The notes: generated from the sequence alone by a model not told the origin. A stretch of 64,000 bases of DNA from Streptomyces bathyalis (GCF_015910445.1 NZ_CP048882.1:6383501-6447500), one strand, 5' to 3'. Positions 28,037 through 36,405 are shown, numbered from the stretch's first letter. Translations and numbers: made by a program.

Positions 28037-28689
28037 CATCGACCGGCTCCGTGCCCGGTACGCGAGGGGCGGCGGTGGGGCGCCGGATCGGCCTGGGCGT
28101 GATGCACGGTCTGTGGCGTCCGCGCGTTCTGGGTGCGGCGCGCGTACCGCCGAGCGGGCCCGCGATCCTGGCCGTCAACCACTCGCACTTCATAGACGGC
28201 CCGATGCTGATGGGCACGGCTCCGCGCCCTGTGCACTTCCTCATCAAGCAGGAGATGTTCAAAGGGCCTCTCGGCTCGTTCCTCCACGGCATCTCACAGA
28301 TCCCGGTCGACCGCGGCAGCACGGACCGTGCCGCGGTCCTCGGGGCTCTGGGTGTCCTGGAGCGCGGCGGGGTGATGGGCATCTTTCCCGAAGGCACCCG
28401 CGGCGAGGGGGACTTCGCCTCCCTGCGCTCGGGGCTGGCCTACTTCGCCGTACGCTCGGGTGCGCCCGTCGTCCCGGTCGCGGTGCTCGGCAGCAACGAC
28501 CGCCCGGGCCGGCTCGTCAAGGCCCTCCCGGCACTGCGCAGCCGCATCGACGTCGTCTTCGGCGACCCGTTCGAGGCGGGCGACGGCAGCGGCAGGCGCA
28601 CGCGGGCGGCGCTGGACGAGGCCACCGTGCGGATCCAGAGCCGGCTCACGGACCACCTGGCGGAAGCGAGGCGCCGCACGGAGCGCTGA
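28033..28689 (+). CDS. PlsC-like lysophospholipid acyltransferase
   Basis: 218-residue 1-acylglycerol-3-phosphate O-acyltransferase-like protein. The catalytic NHx4D motif is NHSHFIDGP, the substrate-binding motif is FPEGTRGEGD, and ISQIPVDRGS and APVVPVAVLG complete the four blocks. Likely makes phosphatidic acid at the inner membrane. Translationally coupled to cmk by GTGA overlap and followed by der, an order common in actinobacteria. Confidence 0.92.
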   Translation: MTSTGSVPGTRGAAVGRRIGLGVMHGLWRPRVLGAARVPPSGPAILAVNHSHFIDGPMLMGTAPRPVHFLIKQEMFKGPLGSFLHGISQIPVDRGSTDRAAVLGALGVLERGGVMGIFPEGTRGEGDFASLRSGLAYFAVRSGAPVVPVAVLGSNDRPGRLVKALPALRSRIDVVFGDPFEAGDGSGRRTRAALDEATVRIQSRLTDHLAEARRRTER

Positions 28690-28854
28690 CGGCGCCCGGC
28701 GCCGGAAACGGGCTCCGCGCGCTGCCGTCCGTACGGGCACCTCGTACGGCACGGCATCCGGCGGCCGCGGCCCGGCAGACTTGCAGTAGCCGTTGTGCGG
28801 AGCGCCCCGCACAACGGCAGACCACCTGAACTTGAACGACGAGGACGAGACCGC

Positions 28855-30333
28855 ATGGACGAGAAGGAACAGCACGGCGTTTACGAGCCCGGGCATGACC
28901 ACGGTGAGCTCGGCGACGCCGAGTTCGACCGGTTCATGGAACTCGCGGCCGAAGAGGGCTTCGACGCCGAGGAGGTCGAGGGCGCACTCGAGGAGGCCTC
29001 GCACGGCCCTCTCCCGGTGCTGGCCGTCATCGGCCGCCCCAACGTCGGGAAGTCGACCCTGGTGAACCGGGTCCTCGGCAGGCGCGAAGCAGTCGTGGAG
29101 GACCGTCCCGGAGTGACCCGCGACCGCGTGACGTACGAGGCCGAGTGGGCCGGCCGCCGCTTCAAGATCGTCGACACCGGCGGCTGGGAGCAGGACGTGC
29201 TCGGCATGGAGGCCACGGTCGCCGCCCAGGCGGAGTTCGCCGTCGAGGCGGCGGACGCGGTGGTGCTCGTCGTGGACGCCCAGGTCGGCGCGACGGACAC
29301 CGATGAGGCCGTCGTGCGGATGCTCCGCAAGGCCGGGAAGCCCGTGGTGCTCTGCGCGAACAAGGTCGACGGCCCGACCGGGGAGGCCGACGCGACCTTT
29401 CTGTGGGGGCTCGGCCTCGGCGAGCCGCACCCGGTCTCGGCGCTGCACGGACGCGGTACGGGCGACCTGCTCGACGAGGTGCTGGATGCTCTGCCGGAGG
29501 CGCCCGAGCAGACCTTCGGCGGCGTCGGGGCCGGCGGCCCGCGGCGGGTCGCGCTCATCGGCCGTCCGAACGTCGGCAAGTCCTCGCTGCTGAACAAGGT
29601 CGCCAAGGAGGACCGCGTCGTCGTCGACGCGACCGCCGGCACCACGCGCGACCCGGTGGACGAGCTGATCGAACTGGCCGGAAAGAACTGGATGTTCGTG
29701 GACACCGCCGGCATCCGCCGCCGTGTCCACCTCCAGGAGGGCGCCGACTACTACGCCTCGCTGCGCACCGCGGCCGCGCTGGAGAAGGCCGAGGTCGCGG
29801 TCGTACTGATCGATGTGACCGAGCCGATCAGCGTGCAGGACCTGCGCATCATCACCATGGCGGTGGAGGCGGGGCGCGCCCTCGTCATCGCGTACAACAA
29901 GTGGGACAACCTCGACGAGGAGCGCCGCTTCTATCTGGAGCGGGAGATCGAGCGGGACCTGGTCCAGGTCCGCTGGGCGCCGCGTGTGAACATCTCCGCC
30001 CGCACCGGGCGGCACATGGAGAAGCTGGTGCCCGCCATCGAGACGGCCCTTGGGGGCTGGGAGACGCGGGTGCCGACGGGGAAGCTGAACTCGTTCCTCG
30101 GCGAGATCGTCGCCTCCCACCCCCACCCGGTACGCGGCGGCAAGCAGCCCCGCATCCTCTTCGGGACGCAGGCCGGCACTCGTCCGCCGCGTTTCGTGCT
30201 GTTCGCCTCGGGCTTCCTGGAGGCGGGCTACCGCCGCTTCGTGGAGCGCCGGCTGCGCGAGGAGTTCGGGTTCGAAGGGACGCCGATCCACATCTCGGTG
30301 CGGGTGCGGGAGAAGCGCGGCAAGAGGAAGTAG
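28855..30333 (+). CDS. der: Der (EngA) double-domain ribosome assembly GTPase
   Basis: 492 residues with an acidic ~55-residue N-terminal arm and two GTPase domains. G domain 1: GRPNVGKSTLVNRVLG, DRPGVTRD, DTGGWE, NKVDG. G domain 2: GRPNVGKSSLLNKV, GTTRDPVDE, DTAGIRRR, NKWDN. A C-terminal KH-like domain (GTQAGTRPPRFVLFASGFLEAGYRRFVERRLREEFGFEGTPI) and a basic tail REKRGKRK follow. Needed for 50S maturation. ATG 28855 is used; GAGGA is 10 bp upstream. A hairpin at 30363-30387 ends the unit. Confidence 0.96.
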   Translation: MDEKEQHGVYEPGHDHGELGDAEFDRFMELAAEEGFDAEEVEGALEEASHGPLPVLAVIGRPNVGKSTLVNRVLGRREAVVEDRPGVTRDRVTYEAEWAGRRFKIVDTGGWEQDVLGMEATVAAQAEFAVEAADAVVLVVDAQVGATDTDEAVVRMLRKAGKPVVLCANKVDGPTGEADATFLWGLGLGEPHPVSALHGRGTGDLLDEVLDALPEAPEQTFGGVGAGGPRRVALIGRPNVGKSSLLNKVAKEDRVVVDATAGTTRDPVDELIELAGKNWMFVDTAGIRRRVHLQEGADYYASLRTAAALEKAEVAVVLIDVTEPISVQDLRIITMAVEAGRALVIAYNKWDNLDEERRFYLEREIERDLVQVRWAPRVNISARTGRHMEKLVPAIETALGGWETRVPTGKLNSFLGEIVASHPHPVRGGKQPRILFGTQAGTRPPRFVLFASGFLEAGYRRFVERRLREEFGFEGTPIHISVRVREKRGKRK

Positions 30334-30362
30334 CGGCCGGGAGCCGGGGCGTGGGACACGAC

Positions 30363-30387
30363 CCACGGCCCGGTTCTCGGGCCGTGG
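30363..30387. terminator. Terminator between der and convergent small gene
   Basis: CCACGGCCCG - 5 nt - CGGGCCGTGG, a perfect 10-bp stem between convergent stop codons at 30333 and 30394. Confidence 0.72.
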
Positions 30388-30393
30388 CCGGGA

Positions 30394-30657
30394 TCAGTAC
30401 GCCTGACCGTCCCGCGGACCCGGTGGCAGGGCCGCCGGTACGCGGGTGCTGCGTCGCGGCAGTGAGTCGTGCTGCCAGCCTTCGTTGCCCCAGCTGCCGG
30501 TGCCGTGCACGGTGCCGAAGCCCTCGAAGCGAAGTTCCTCCTCGCCGGTCCGGTCGCCGGGCAGCGTACGGAAGAGCCTGCTGTACTCCGCGTACAGCGC
30601 GTCGTAAATGGGCGTGGCGGAGGCGCTGTTCGCTCTCGAATCGTGGCCGGTTCGCAT
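30394..30657 (-). CDS. Small conserved Streptomyces protein of unknown function
   Basis: 87 residues from ATG 30657. It starts with a polar stretch (MRTGHDSRANSASATPIYDALYAEYSRLFRTLPGDRTGEEELRFEGFG) and ends in a Pro/Arg-rich tail (STRVPAALPPGPRDG). I recall similar small proteins with the core PIYDALYAEY...FRALPGDRSGEE near der in other Streptomyces, but no function is known. No signal peptide or membrane segment. No clear ribosome-binding site precedes ATG 30657; a GTG at 30723 would add 22 Pro/Arg-rich residues. Confidence 0.62.
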   Translation of the reverse strand: MRTGHDSRANSASATPIYDALYAEYSRLFRTLPGDRTGEEELRFEGFGTVHGTGSWGNEGWQHDSLPRRSTRVPAALPPGPRDGQAY

Positions 30658-30739
30658 GGCAGGGATGCCTGGGCCGGGGCCTCTGTAGGGACGGGGAGCT
30701 CGGGAAGGTTCGTAAGGTTGCACGTCTGGGCCAACGACG

Positions 30740-30767
30740 GCGCCGCCCCGCGGATGCGGGGCGGCGC
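30740..30767 (-). terminator. Terminator of the proline-rich CxxC gene
   Basis: GCGCCGCCCCGC - GGAT - GCGGGGCGGCGC, a perfect 12-bp stem with a tetraloop, about 80 bp downstream of the minus-strand stop at 30849. Confidence 0.75.
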
Positions 30768-30848
30768 GACGAATGACCTGTTCGCAGCGGTGGGCTGTGG
30801 TCCGTACGTGCGAAGCCGTACGGACCGAACGGGTCGCCCCGGGCTCCG

Positions 30849-31826
30849 TCAGGATCCGGCGAGCGGCATGGCCGCCGCGACGAGGACGCCCTGAGCCGCG
30901 GCCTGCACCAGTGCCTCGCGCAGCAGGTCCTCACGTGGCTGCTGGCCGATGGAGCCGACGGGAGCGGCGTAGACGAGAACCGAGTTGCTCTGGTTCGCGG
31001 CGGTGCGCCATCCGTCGGTGACCGGCAGCGCCTCGTGCGCCTGCCACCAGATGTTCTGCTGGAGGCTTGCTCCCGCGGGCGGCTGCAGGATCGCGTGCAG
31101 CTGGCCCATCGCGACGAGGACCGACCAGCCCGGCACCGGAGCCGGGGTCTGGGTGAGCCCCGTGACGGGCATGAAGCCCTGCTCGACCAGGAGCGGCAGG
31201 AAGTCGTCGCCGCGTCCGTCGGATCCGGGGCGGGCGACGCGGGCCGTCGGTTCGACGACGACGGCCGCGTGCAGGGTGTCGTTGATCAGGACCTGCCCGC
31301 AGGTGACGCCGAGCACGGCGCGCTCCGGGGCCGGGTGCCCCGTGCCGCCCGGGTGGACCGGGCCAGGCGCGGGAGCCTGGGCGTAGGACGGGCCGTACTG
31401 GGGCGTCTGCGGGGCGGCGTATGCGCCGGGTGCCGGCGGTGGCGGCGGTGGCGGCGGCGACACGGGCGCGGGCGCCGGTGCGGGTACGGACGGTGCCGGT
31501 GGCGCGGCATGCGAGGCGGCCGGCGGCGCGGCATGCGTGGCCGCCGCGGCGTCGGCGGTGATCGTGCGGACCGCGCCCTGTACCTCCTCCTCGGAGACCT
31601 TGACCACCTGCGACGGGACGCACGTGGCGTGCGCGAACGCGAGCACCGCGGTTTCCTCGCCCACGAACAGGACTGTGCTGGTGGGGACTTGGCCCGTGTC
31701 GCCCGGAGCGCGACACGAGGTGCAGTCGTAGCTGCCCGGGGCGTTGTCGCCCGTGAGCAGCCGGTTGGCTTCGTCATCGCCGATCTCGGCGCGTACGTCG
31801 TCGCTGACATCGAGCATGGGGGACAC
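30849..31826 (-). CDS. Conserved hypothetical protein with CxxC motif and proline-rich linker
   Basis: 325 residues from GTG 31826, which has GGGAG about 7 bp upstream. Three zones: an N-terminal globular part (about 1-90) with DDEANRLLTG, the CxxC-like YDCTSCRAPGDTG and a third cysteine in HATCVPSQ; a central ~80-residue linker almost entirely Pro/Ala/Tyr; and a C-terminal domain (VLGVTCGQVLINDTLHAAVVVEPTARVARP, GWSVLVAMGQLHAIL, LLREALVQAAAQGVLVAAAMPLAGS). The cysteines could bind zinc. No signal peptide or transmembrane helix. I do not recognise the family; it resembles conserved Streptomyces hypotheticals. Confidence 0.68.
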   Translation of the reverse strand: MSPMLDVSDDVRAEIGDDEANRLLTGDNAPGSYDCTSCRAPGDTGQVPTSTVLFVGEETAVLAFAHATCVPSQVVKVSEEEVQGAVRTITADAAAATHAAPPAASHAAPPAPSVPAPAPAPVSPPPPPPPPAPGAYAAPQTPQYGPSYAQAPAPGPVHPGGTGHPAPERAVLGVTCGQVLINDTLHAAVVVEPTARVARPGSDGRGDDFLPLLVEQGFMPVTGLTQTPAPVPGWSVLVAMGQLHAILQPPAGASLQQNIWWQAHEALPVTDGWRTAANQSNSVLVYAAPVGSIGQQPREDLLREALVQAAAQGVLVAAAMPLAGS

Positions 31827-32108
31827 GGGGGGCTCCCTGGGCGTTCGGTTCTTGTCCGTATGAACAACGGGGGAGCCGTGGTCCCGGTCACGCGCGATCG
31901 GACGCGTAATCAAACCGCCGCCGACGAACCGGCCGAGAGCGGAGAACGCCGCAACTGCCGATGGGGTTCCAGGATCTTCTTCACGATGTCGGAACTCTTC
32001 TGGAACAAAACCCTATTGCGTCCAACCATCACGATCGCGTGCCCGTCTAGCAAGTGACCGAGGAGTAGTTGGGGGAACGAACGCTCTACATGTGTAGGAG
32101 TCGGGGCA

Positions 32109-33359
32109 ATGCACATCTCGTTTTTGATCAACAGCGGGTACGGCATGGGGGGAACCATCCGCACCACGTTCAATCTGGCGCGGACGCTTGCCGAGCAGCA
32201 CGACGTGGAGGTCGTCTCGGTCTTCCGGTACCGGGACAAGCCCTTCTTCGACCCGGGGCCGCGCGTGCGGCTGCGGTCCCTGGTCGACATGCGCCGGCAC
32301 AGTCCCGGCTACGAGGGGGACGATCCCCAACACGCGCTGCCGTCGCGGAAGTTCCCGCGCGGCGACGGCCGGCATCCGCAGTACAGCGCGCTGACCGACC
32401 ACCGGATCGGCGAGCACCTGGGGAACACCACGGCGGACGTCGTCGTCGGCACGCGGCCCGGGCTCAACGCGCAGATAGCCCGTCAGACCCGCCGCGGACC
32501 GGCTCGACTGGGACAGGAACACCTCACGCTCTCCACGCACTCGGCGCGTCTGAAGCTGATGCTCCGCGCCACCTATCCACGGCTGGACGCGGTCACCACG
32601 GTCACCGAGGCCGACGCCCGTGACTACCGCCGCATGATGCGGCTCCCCGGCGTACGGATCCAGGCCCTGCCCAACAGCGTGCCCGCGCCCGACGTCAGGC
32701 CCTCCGACGGCACGGGCAAGTGGGTCGTCGCCGCCGGACGGCTCGCCCCCGCCAAGCGTTACGACGTGCTGATACGGGCATTCGGCGAGGCCGTCGTCGA
32801 ACGCCCGGACTGGGGGCTGCGCATATACGGCTCGGGGCGCGAGCGTGACCGGCTGCGCGAGCTGATCGACGAACTCGGCCTGTACAACCACGTGTTCCTG
32901 ATGGGTCCGGCACATCCCATCGAGGCCGAGTGGGCCAAGGGCGCGATCGGAGCAGTGACTTCGAGCCTGGAGTCGTTCGGCATGACCATCGTCGAGGCCA
33001 TGCGGTGCGGGCTGCCGGTCGTGGCCACCGACTGCCCCCACGGACCGGGCGAGATCATCCGCGACGGCGTCGACGGGTTCCTGGCCCCCGTGGGCGACGT
33101 GCCGTCGATCTCCCGCGCCCTGCTGCGACTCATGAACGACGACGCGCTGCGTCAGCGGATGGGGAGGGCGGCGCTCGACTCGTCCGCCCGCTTCGACCCG
33201 GCCCAAGTGGGTGAGCGCTACGAGGACTTGATGACCGCTCTCGTCAACCGCCGCGGCGGTGCGCTGCACAGGGCACGCGGAGTGCTGCTCGGCGGCGCCT
33301 ACGCGGCCAAGGACGCCCTCAGGGGCGCGGGACTCGCACTGCAAGGAGGACGCGCATGA
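32109..33359 (+). CDS. GT4-family glycosyltransferase
   Basis: 416-residue GT-B enzyme. N-terminal domain: HISFLINSGYGMGGTIRTTFNLARTLA and VVVGTRPGLNAQIARQT. C-terminal donor domain: WVVAAGRLAPAKRYDVLIRAFG, LRIYGSGRERDRLRELIDELGLYNHVFLMG, and the EX7E region SSLESFGMTIVEAMRCGLPVVATDCPHGPGEII. Homologues are used in exopolysaccharide or cell-wall glycopolymer synthesis. ATG 32109 with GGAG 8 bp upstream. The next gene overlaps by ATGA, so they work together; the overlapping partner resembles proteins associated with teichoic-type polymer synthesis. Confidence 0.88.
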   Translation: MHISFLINSGYGMGGTIRTTFNLARTLAEQHDVEVVSVFRYRDKPFFDPGPRVRLRSLVDMRRHSPGYEGDDPQHALPSRKFPRGDGRHPQYSALTDHRIGEHLGNTTADVVVGTRPGLNAQIARQTRRGPARLGQEHLTLSTHSARLKLMLRATYPRLDAVTTVTEADARDYRRMMRLPGVRIQALPNSVPAPDVRPSDGTGKWVVAAGRLAPAKRYDVLIRAFGEAVVERPDWGLRIYGSGRERDRLRELIDELGLYNHVFLMGPAHPIEAEWAKGAIGAVTSSLESFGMTIVEAMRCGLPVVATDCPHGPGEIIRDGVDGFLAPVGDVPSISRALLRLMNDDALRQRMGRAALDSSARFDPAQVGERYEDLMTALVNRRGGALHRARGVLLGGAYAAKDALRGAGLALQGGRA

Positions 33360-34504
33360 CCACGTACGTCGCCGGCGAACCCGGAGCAATGGGAACCGCC
33401 GTCCCTGCCGCGGCTGTTGCGGGAGCCTCGGCTGGGGGCGCGCCGCCCGCTCCCGCGGGAAGAGCCACGAGGACGGGACGCAGAGCGCGCACAGGGCGGA
33501 CAGGGCGTGCAGAGAAGGCACAGAGGTCCGGCAGCACACGCTCGGCGGACAGGAACGGCAGAGCTGCGGGGAACGGCCGCCACGACGCGTCCGCGCACTC
33601 CCCGGCGTCCGGCCCCAAGCCCGGGATCGTGCGTCCGCGCGCCGACTGCACCGCCGACAGCGCGGGAGGGCTCACCTTCGACGTACGGCTGACCGACGGA
33701 CGGGCCACGGCCGCTGTCTCCGCGACCGGGGATGCCGCCCTGCTGCTCCGCCTGCGGGGCGGCGAACGACCCGAGGACACCGTCCGGTTGCCGCTGGGGC
33801 CGGCGGAGACCGAGGGCACCCTCCGTGCCGTGCTGCCCAGCATCATGAGCCTTTCCGAGGGGCGGTGGGACGCCTATGTCGCCCTCGACGGCGGGGCGCC
33901 GCGCAGGCTGCTGCCCGGCGTGCACGACCTGCGGTCGCTGATCGGCCGCGTACCGCGCCAGGGGCGCACCTGGCTGGGCGTCCGCATCCCGTACGCCACC
34001 AAGTACGGGAATCTCACGGTGCGTTCTTGGCTGCGCTGGCCGCACGCCGAGGCGGGTCCGCTGTGCGTTTCGGACGGCTGCGTGGTGCTGCAGGGGAGGC
34101 TGTACGGCGCCCGGCTCTCGGCCACCGCGCGTCTTGAGGCGCATCCCCGCGATGCGGTTCGGGATCCCGTGAGCGTTCCCCTTCTCCTTGACGGGGCGGA
34201 ACCCGGTAAGCCGGATGGAGGGAGCGGCGACCGCGCGGACCACGCGGCCGGCTTCACGGCCCGACTGCCCCTGGCCGCCGTCTCGTCCGAGCACCGGGCG
34301 TGGGACCTGTGGATACGCCCCTCGACCGGTGAGGCGCCGGTCCGGCTCGCCCGGATTCTGGACGACGTGCCGGACAAGGGGCAGATCTTCAGCTATCCGC
34401 CGCAGCGTGTGACCGGCCAGGACGGTGAACCCCGCTCCGTCAGGCCCTACTACACGCCCGACAACGACCTGTCCGTACGGGTGAGTTGCGAAGGGGCCGT
34501 GTAA
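33356..34504 (+). CDS. Conserved hypothetical protein, glycosyltransferase-associated
   Basis: 382 residues, coupled to the upstream glycosyltransferase by a 4-bp overlap. Residues 1-80 are Ala/Gly/Arg-rich and probably disordered. The rest contains beta-rich, repeated-looking segments (LTFDVRLTDGRATAAVSATGDAALLLRLRGG, GRWDAYVALDGGAPRRLLPGVHDLRSL, IPYATKYGNLTVRSWLRWPHAEAGPL, WDLWIRPSTGEAPVRLARI, YYTPDNDLSVRV). This style occurs in the C-terminal regions of some CDP-glycerol:polyol-phosphate transferases and in stand-alone partners of GT4 enzymes in Streptomyces. No catalytic motif can be named. No transmembrane segment. Confidence 0.7.
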   Translation: MTTYVAGEPGAMGTAVPAAAVAGASAGGAPPAPAGRATRTGRRARTGRTGRAEKAQRSGSTRSADRNGRAAGNGRHDASAHSPASGPKPGIVRPRADCTADSAGGLTFDVRLTDGRATAAVSATGDAALLLRLRGGERPEDTVRLPLGPAETEGTLRAVLPSIMSLSEGRWDAYVALDGGAPRRLLPGVHDLRSLIGRVPRQGRTWLGVRIPYATKYGNLTVRSWLRWPHAEAGPLCVSDGCVVLQGRLYGARLSATARLEAHPRDAVRDPVSVPLLLDGAEPGKPDGGSGDRADHAAGFTARLPLAAVSSEHRAWDLWIRPSTGEAPVRLARILDDVPDKGQIFSYPPQRVTGQDGEPRSVRPYYTPDNDLSVRVSCEGAV

Positions 34505-34548
34505 AACCCGTAAGGGGGGCACCCGTTGCGCCAGGAGGTGTTAAGCGA

Positions 34549-34719
34549 ATGGTTCCGATTCTGCTCGTGCTGCTTCTGGCGTTGATACTTTTCGGCGCCG
34601 GCTTCGCACTCAAGGCTCTGTGGTGGATCGCAGTGGCGGTCCTGGTGATCTGGCTGCTCGGCTTCCTGCTGCGCAGCACCAATGCCGGGGGGACGAGGGC
34701 CCGCTGGTATCGCTGGTAG
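34549..34719 (+). CDS. 56-residue hydrophobic membrane peptide
   Basis: Almost all of the protein is hydrophobic: PILLVLLLALILFGAGFALKA and LWWIAVAVLVIWLLGFLL make two closely spaced membrane helices, followed by a short basic, aromatic tail (RARWYRW). AGGAGG lies 10 bp before the ATG, a strong ribosome-binding site that supports real translation. Small hydrophobic proteins with this tail are, from recall, widely conserved in Streptomyces, function unknown. It sits 44 bp after the hypothetical gene and may be cotranscribed. Confidence 0.75.
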   Translation: MVPILLVLLLALILFGAGFALKALWWIAVAVLVIWLLGFLLRSTNAGGTRARWYRW

Positions 34720-34773
34720 CGATCCGGACGCGGCCGCAAGCACGACCTCGTCCACGACTCATGGAGCACTCGC

Positions 34774-34824
34774 GAGTCTGTCACCTGTTGCGGACAGAAG
34801 GTGTCCGCAACAGGTGACAGACTC
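34774..34824. promoter_or_regulatory. Perfect 23-bp inverted repeat upstream of the WYL regulator
   Basis: Arms 34774-34796 and 34802-34824 are exact reverse complements, separated by GAAGG. Each arm contains CACCTGTTGCGGACA or its complement. The right arm ends 6 bp before the ATG of the WYL-domain regulator, so it overlaps the place of the ribosome-binding site and promoter. It could be an autoregulatory operator, a translation-blocking hairpin, or a terminator for the upstream membrane-peptide gene; no T-run follows. Confidence 0.78.
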
Positions 34825-34830
34825 ATTTGC

Positions 34831-35796
34831 ATGGTCGAGACCTCCGCACGGCTGCTCCGCCTGCTGTCCCTGCTGCAGTCCCCGCGCGAATGGTCGGGCT
34901 CCGAGCTCGCCGAGCGCCTCGGAGTCACTCCCCGAACCGTCCGCCGCGACGTGGACCGGCTCCGCGGCCTGGGCTACCCCGTGCACTCGAGCACCGGGAC
35001 AGCGGGTGGTTACCAACTGGGCGCCGGGGCCCAGCTGCCTCCGCTCCTGCTCGACGACGAGGAAGCCGTGGCCGTCGCTGTCGGTCTGCGGGGCGCCGCG
35101 GGCGGGGGAGTACAGGGCATCGAGGAGTCCTCCATGCGTGCGCTGGCCAAGCTCGAACAGGTGCTGCCGCACCGGCTGCGCCGCCGGGTGAACGCCCTGA
35201 ACGCCTACACCGTCCCGATGACGCGGGCGTATCAGGGACCCGCCGCCGAACCGGCGGTGATCACCGAACTCGCCCACGCCTGCCGCGATCACCAGCAACT
35301 CCGGTTCTCGTACGAGACACATGAGGGCACCACCACCCGCCGCATCGTCGAACCGCACCGGCTGGTCAGCACCTACAGGCGCTGGTACCTGGTCGGCTGG
35401 GACACGGAGCGGCAGGACTGGCGCACCTTCCGGGTCGACCGCATCACGCTCACGCCTCCGCACGGCCCTCTCTTCGCTCCCCGCACCCCGCCGGCCGAGG
35501 ACCTGGCGGCATGGGTGTCCGAAGGCGTGGCCGTCAGGGCCTACGCGGAGCAGGTGACGGTGCTGCTGCGGGTGCCGATCGATCGTGCGGCCGAGGTGGT
35601 GACGCTGTCGACGGGGACCCTGGAGGCGGTGGACGAGCACAGCTGTCTGCTCCGTACCGGCGGCCCGTCGCTGGAAGTGATCCTTCCGTACATCCTGATG
35701 CTCGGATTCGACTTCGAAGTACGCGCCCCAGAAGGGTTGTTCTCGCAGGTCAGACTGTTGCGGGACAGGCTGGACGGCGCTCTTGGCGGAAGCTGA
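34831..35796 (+). CDS. YafY/DeoR-like transcriptional regulator with WYL domain
   Basis: 321 residues. The N-terminal winged helix-turn-helix is RLLRLLSLLQSPREWSGSELAERLGVTPRTVRRDVDRLRGLGYPVHS, followed by GTAGGYQLGAGAQLPPLLLDDEEAVAVAVGL. The WYL domain lies in the middle to C-terminal half (ELAHACRDHQQLRFSYETHEG, RRIVEPHRLVSTYRRWYLVGWDTERQDWRTFRVDRI), and the WCX-like end closes at FEVRAPEGLFSQVRLLRDRL. WYL proteins sense nucleic acid or other ligands; target genes are unknown here. Start ATG 34831 has no Shine-Dalgarno because the 23-bp inverted repeat ends 6 bp upstream. Confidence 0.9.
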   Translation: MVETSARLLRLLSLLQSPREWSGSELAERLGVTPRTVRRDVDRLRGLGYPVHSSTGTAGGYQLGAGAQLPPLLLDDEEAVAVAVGLRGAAGGGVQGIEESSMRALAKLEQVLPHRLRRRVNALNAYTVPMTRAYQGPAAEPAVITELAHACRDHQQLRFSYETHEGTTTRRIVEPHRLVSTYRRWYLVGWDTERQDWRTFRVDRITLTPPHGPLFAPRTPPAEDLAAWVSEGVAVRAYAEQVTVLLRVPIDRAAEVVTLSTGTLEAVDEHSCLLRTGGPSLEVILPYILMLGFDFEVRAPEGLFSQVRLLRDRLDGALGGS

Positions 35797-36119
35797 GTGC
35801 TCTTCGACTTCTTCGCTCCGTTCCCCTTCCTTCTGACCCTTCCTCTTCTTCCTTCGGGACCGCGAGTCCATCGAGAGGAGCGGGGCGGGAAGGCTCGTTA
35901 CGCCGGAATTGTGCAAGCGGTTGCGACGCACAAGTTCCGGACGCCTCCGGAGCGTTACCGGATCTCGGTCACAAGGCGAATTTGCGGAGCCTCACAATTC
36001 CTGACGGCGTGTCCGCCGTAGAATTCCCGTGGACGATTCCGAGTGCGGCGAAGAGCGGAATGCGGGTTGCCGAAGTGACCACCTACGAGTGACACGGTGA
36101 ACGGTGAAGCGAACGGCGG

Positions 36120-36134
36120 CTCTTGTGACAAGAG
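36120..36134. promoter_or_regulatory. Short palindrome upstream of the inhibitor gene
   Basis: CTCTTGT-G-ACAAGAG, perfect 7-bp arms around a single base, about 50 bp upstream of the predicted leaderless start. Could be an operator. Confidence 0.4.
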
Positions 36135-36171
36135 TGTGACGAGCTGACGATACGGCCCGGACTTCCGGCGG

Positions 36172-36177
36172 TACGGT
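36172..36177 (+). promoter_or_regulatory. -10 box placing the transcript start at the ATG (leaderless)
   Basis: TACGGT followed by exactly 6 bp (GGCGGC) and ATG at 36184. This spacing puts +1 at or next to the A of ATG, the standard geometry for actinobacterial leaderless genes. No Shine-Dalgarno is present. Confidence 0.5.
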
Positions 36178-36183
36178 GGCGGC

Positions 36184-36405
36184 ATGGCACCGGAATCCGC
36201 AGCCCAGGACAACCCGCAGGACGACCCCGAGAGCTACGTGGGACTCACGGCGGAGGCGGCCGAGGAGCAGGCGTACGCGCGCGGCTGGACCACCGTGCGT
36301 TCCCTGCCTCCGGACGCGATCATCACCATGGAGTACCTGAGCGGGCGGCTGAACTTCGCCGTCGAGAAGGACACCGGCAACGTCGTGCGCTGCTGGAAGG
36401 GCTGA
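36184..36405 (+). CDS. I78-family protease inhibitor-like protein
   Basis: 73 residues with the short I78 pattern: YVGLTAEAAEEQAYARGWTTVRSLPPDAIITMEYLSGRLNFAVEKDTGNVVRCWKG. The GRLNFAV...VRCW end matches the reactive-site half of this inhibitor family. No signal peptide, so it is predicted cytoplasmic, where it might restrain intracellular serine proteases; function in Streptomyces is untested. Preceded by a leaderless-type promoter and followed by a strong bidirectional terminator. Confidence 0.8.
   Translation: MAPESAAQDNPQDDPESYVGLTAEAAEEQAYARGWTTVRSLPPDAIITMEYLSGRLNFAVEKDTGNVVRCWKG

Larger units (their letters stand above)
35797..36183 (+). other. Intergenic region before the I78-type inhibitor gene
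   Basis: About 390 bp. The first 60 bases are strikingly pyrimidine-rich (CTTC repeats). A 7-bp-arm palindrome CTCTTGT-G-ACAAGAG lies at 36120-36134, and a TACGGT box at 36172-36177 sits 6 bp before the next ATG. No coding sequence is recognised. Confidence 0.5.
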
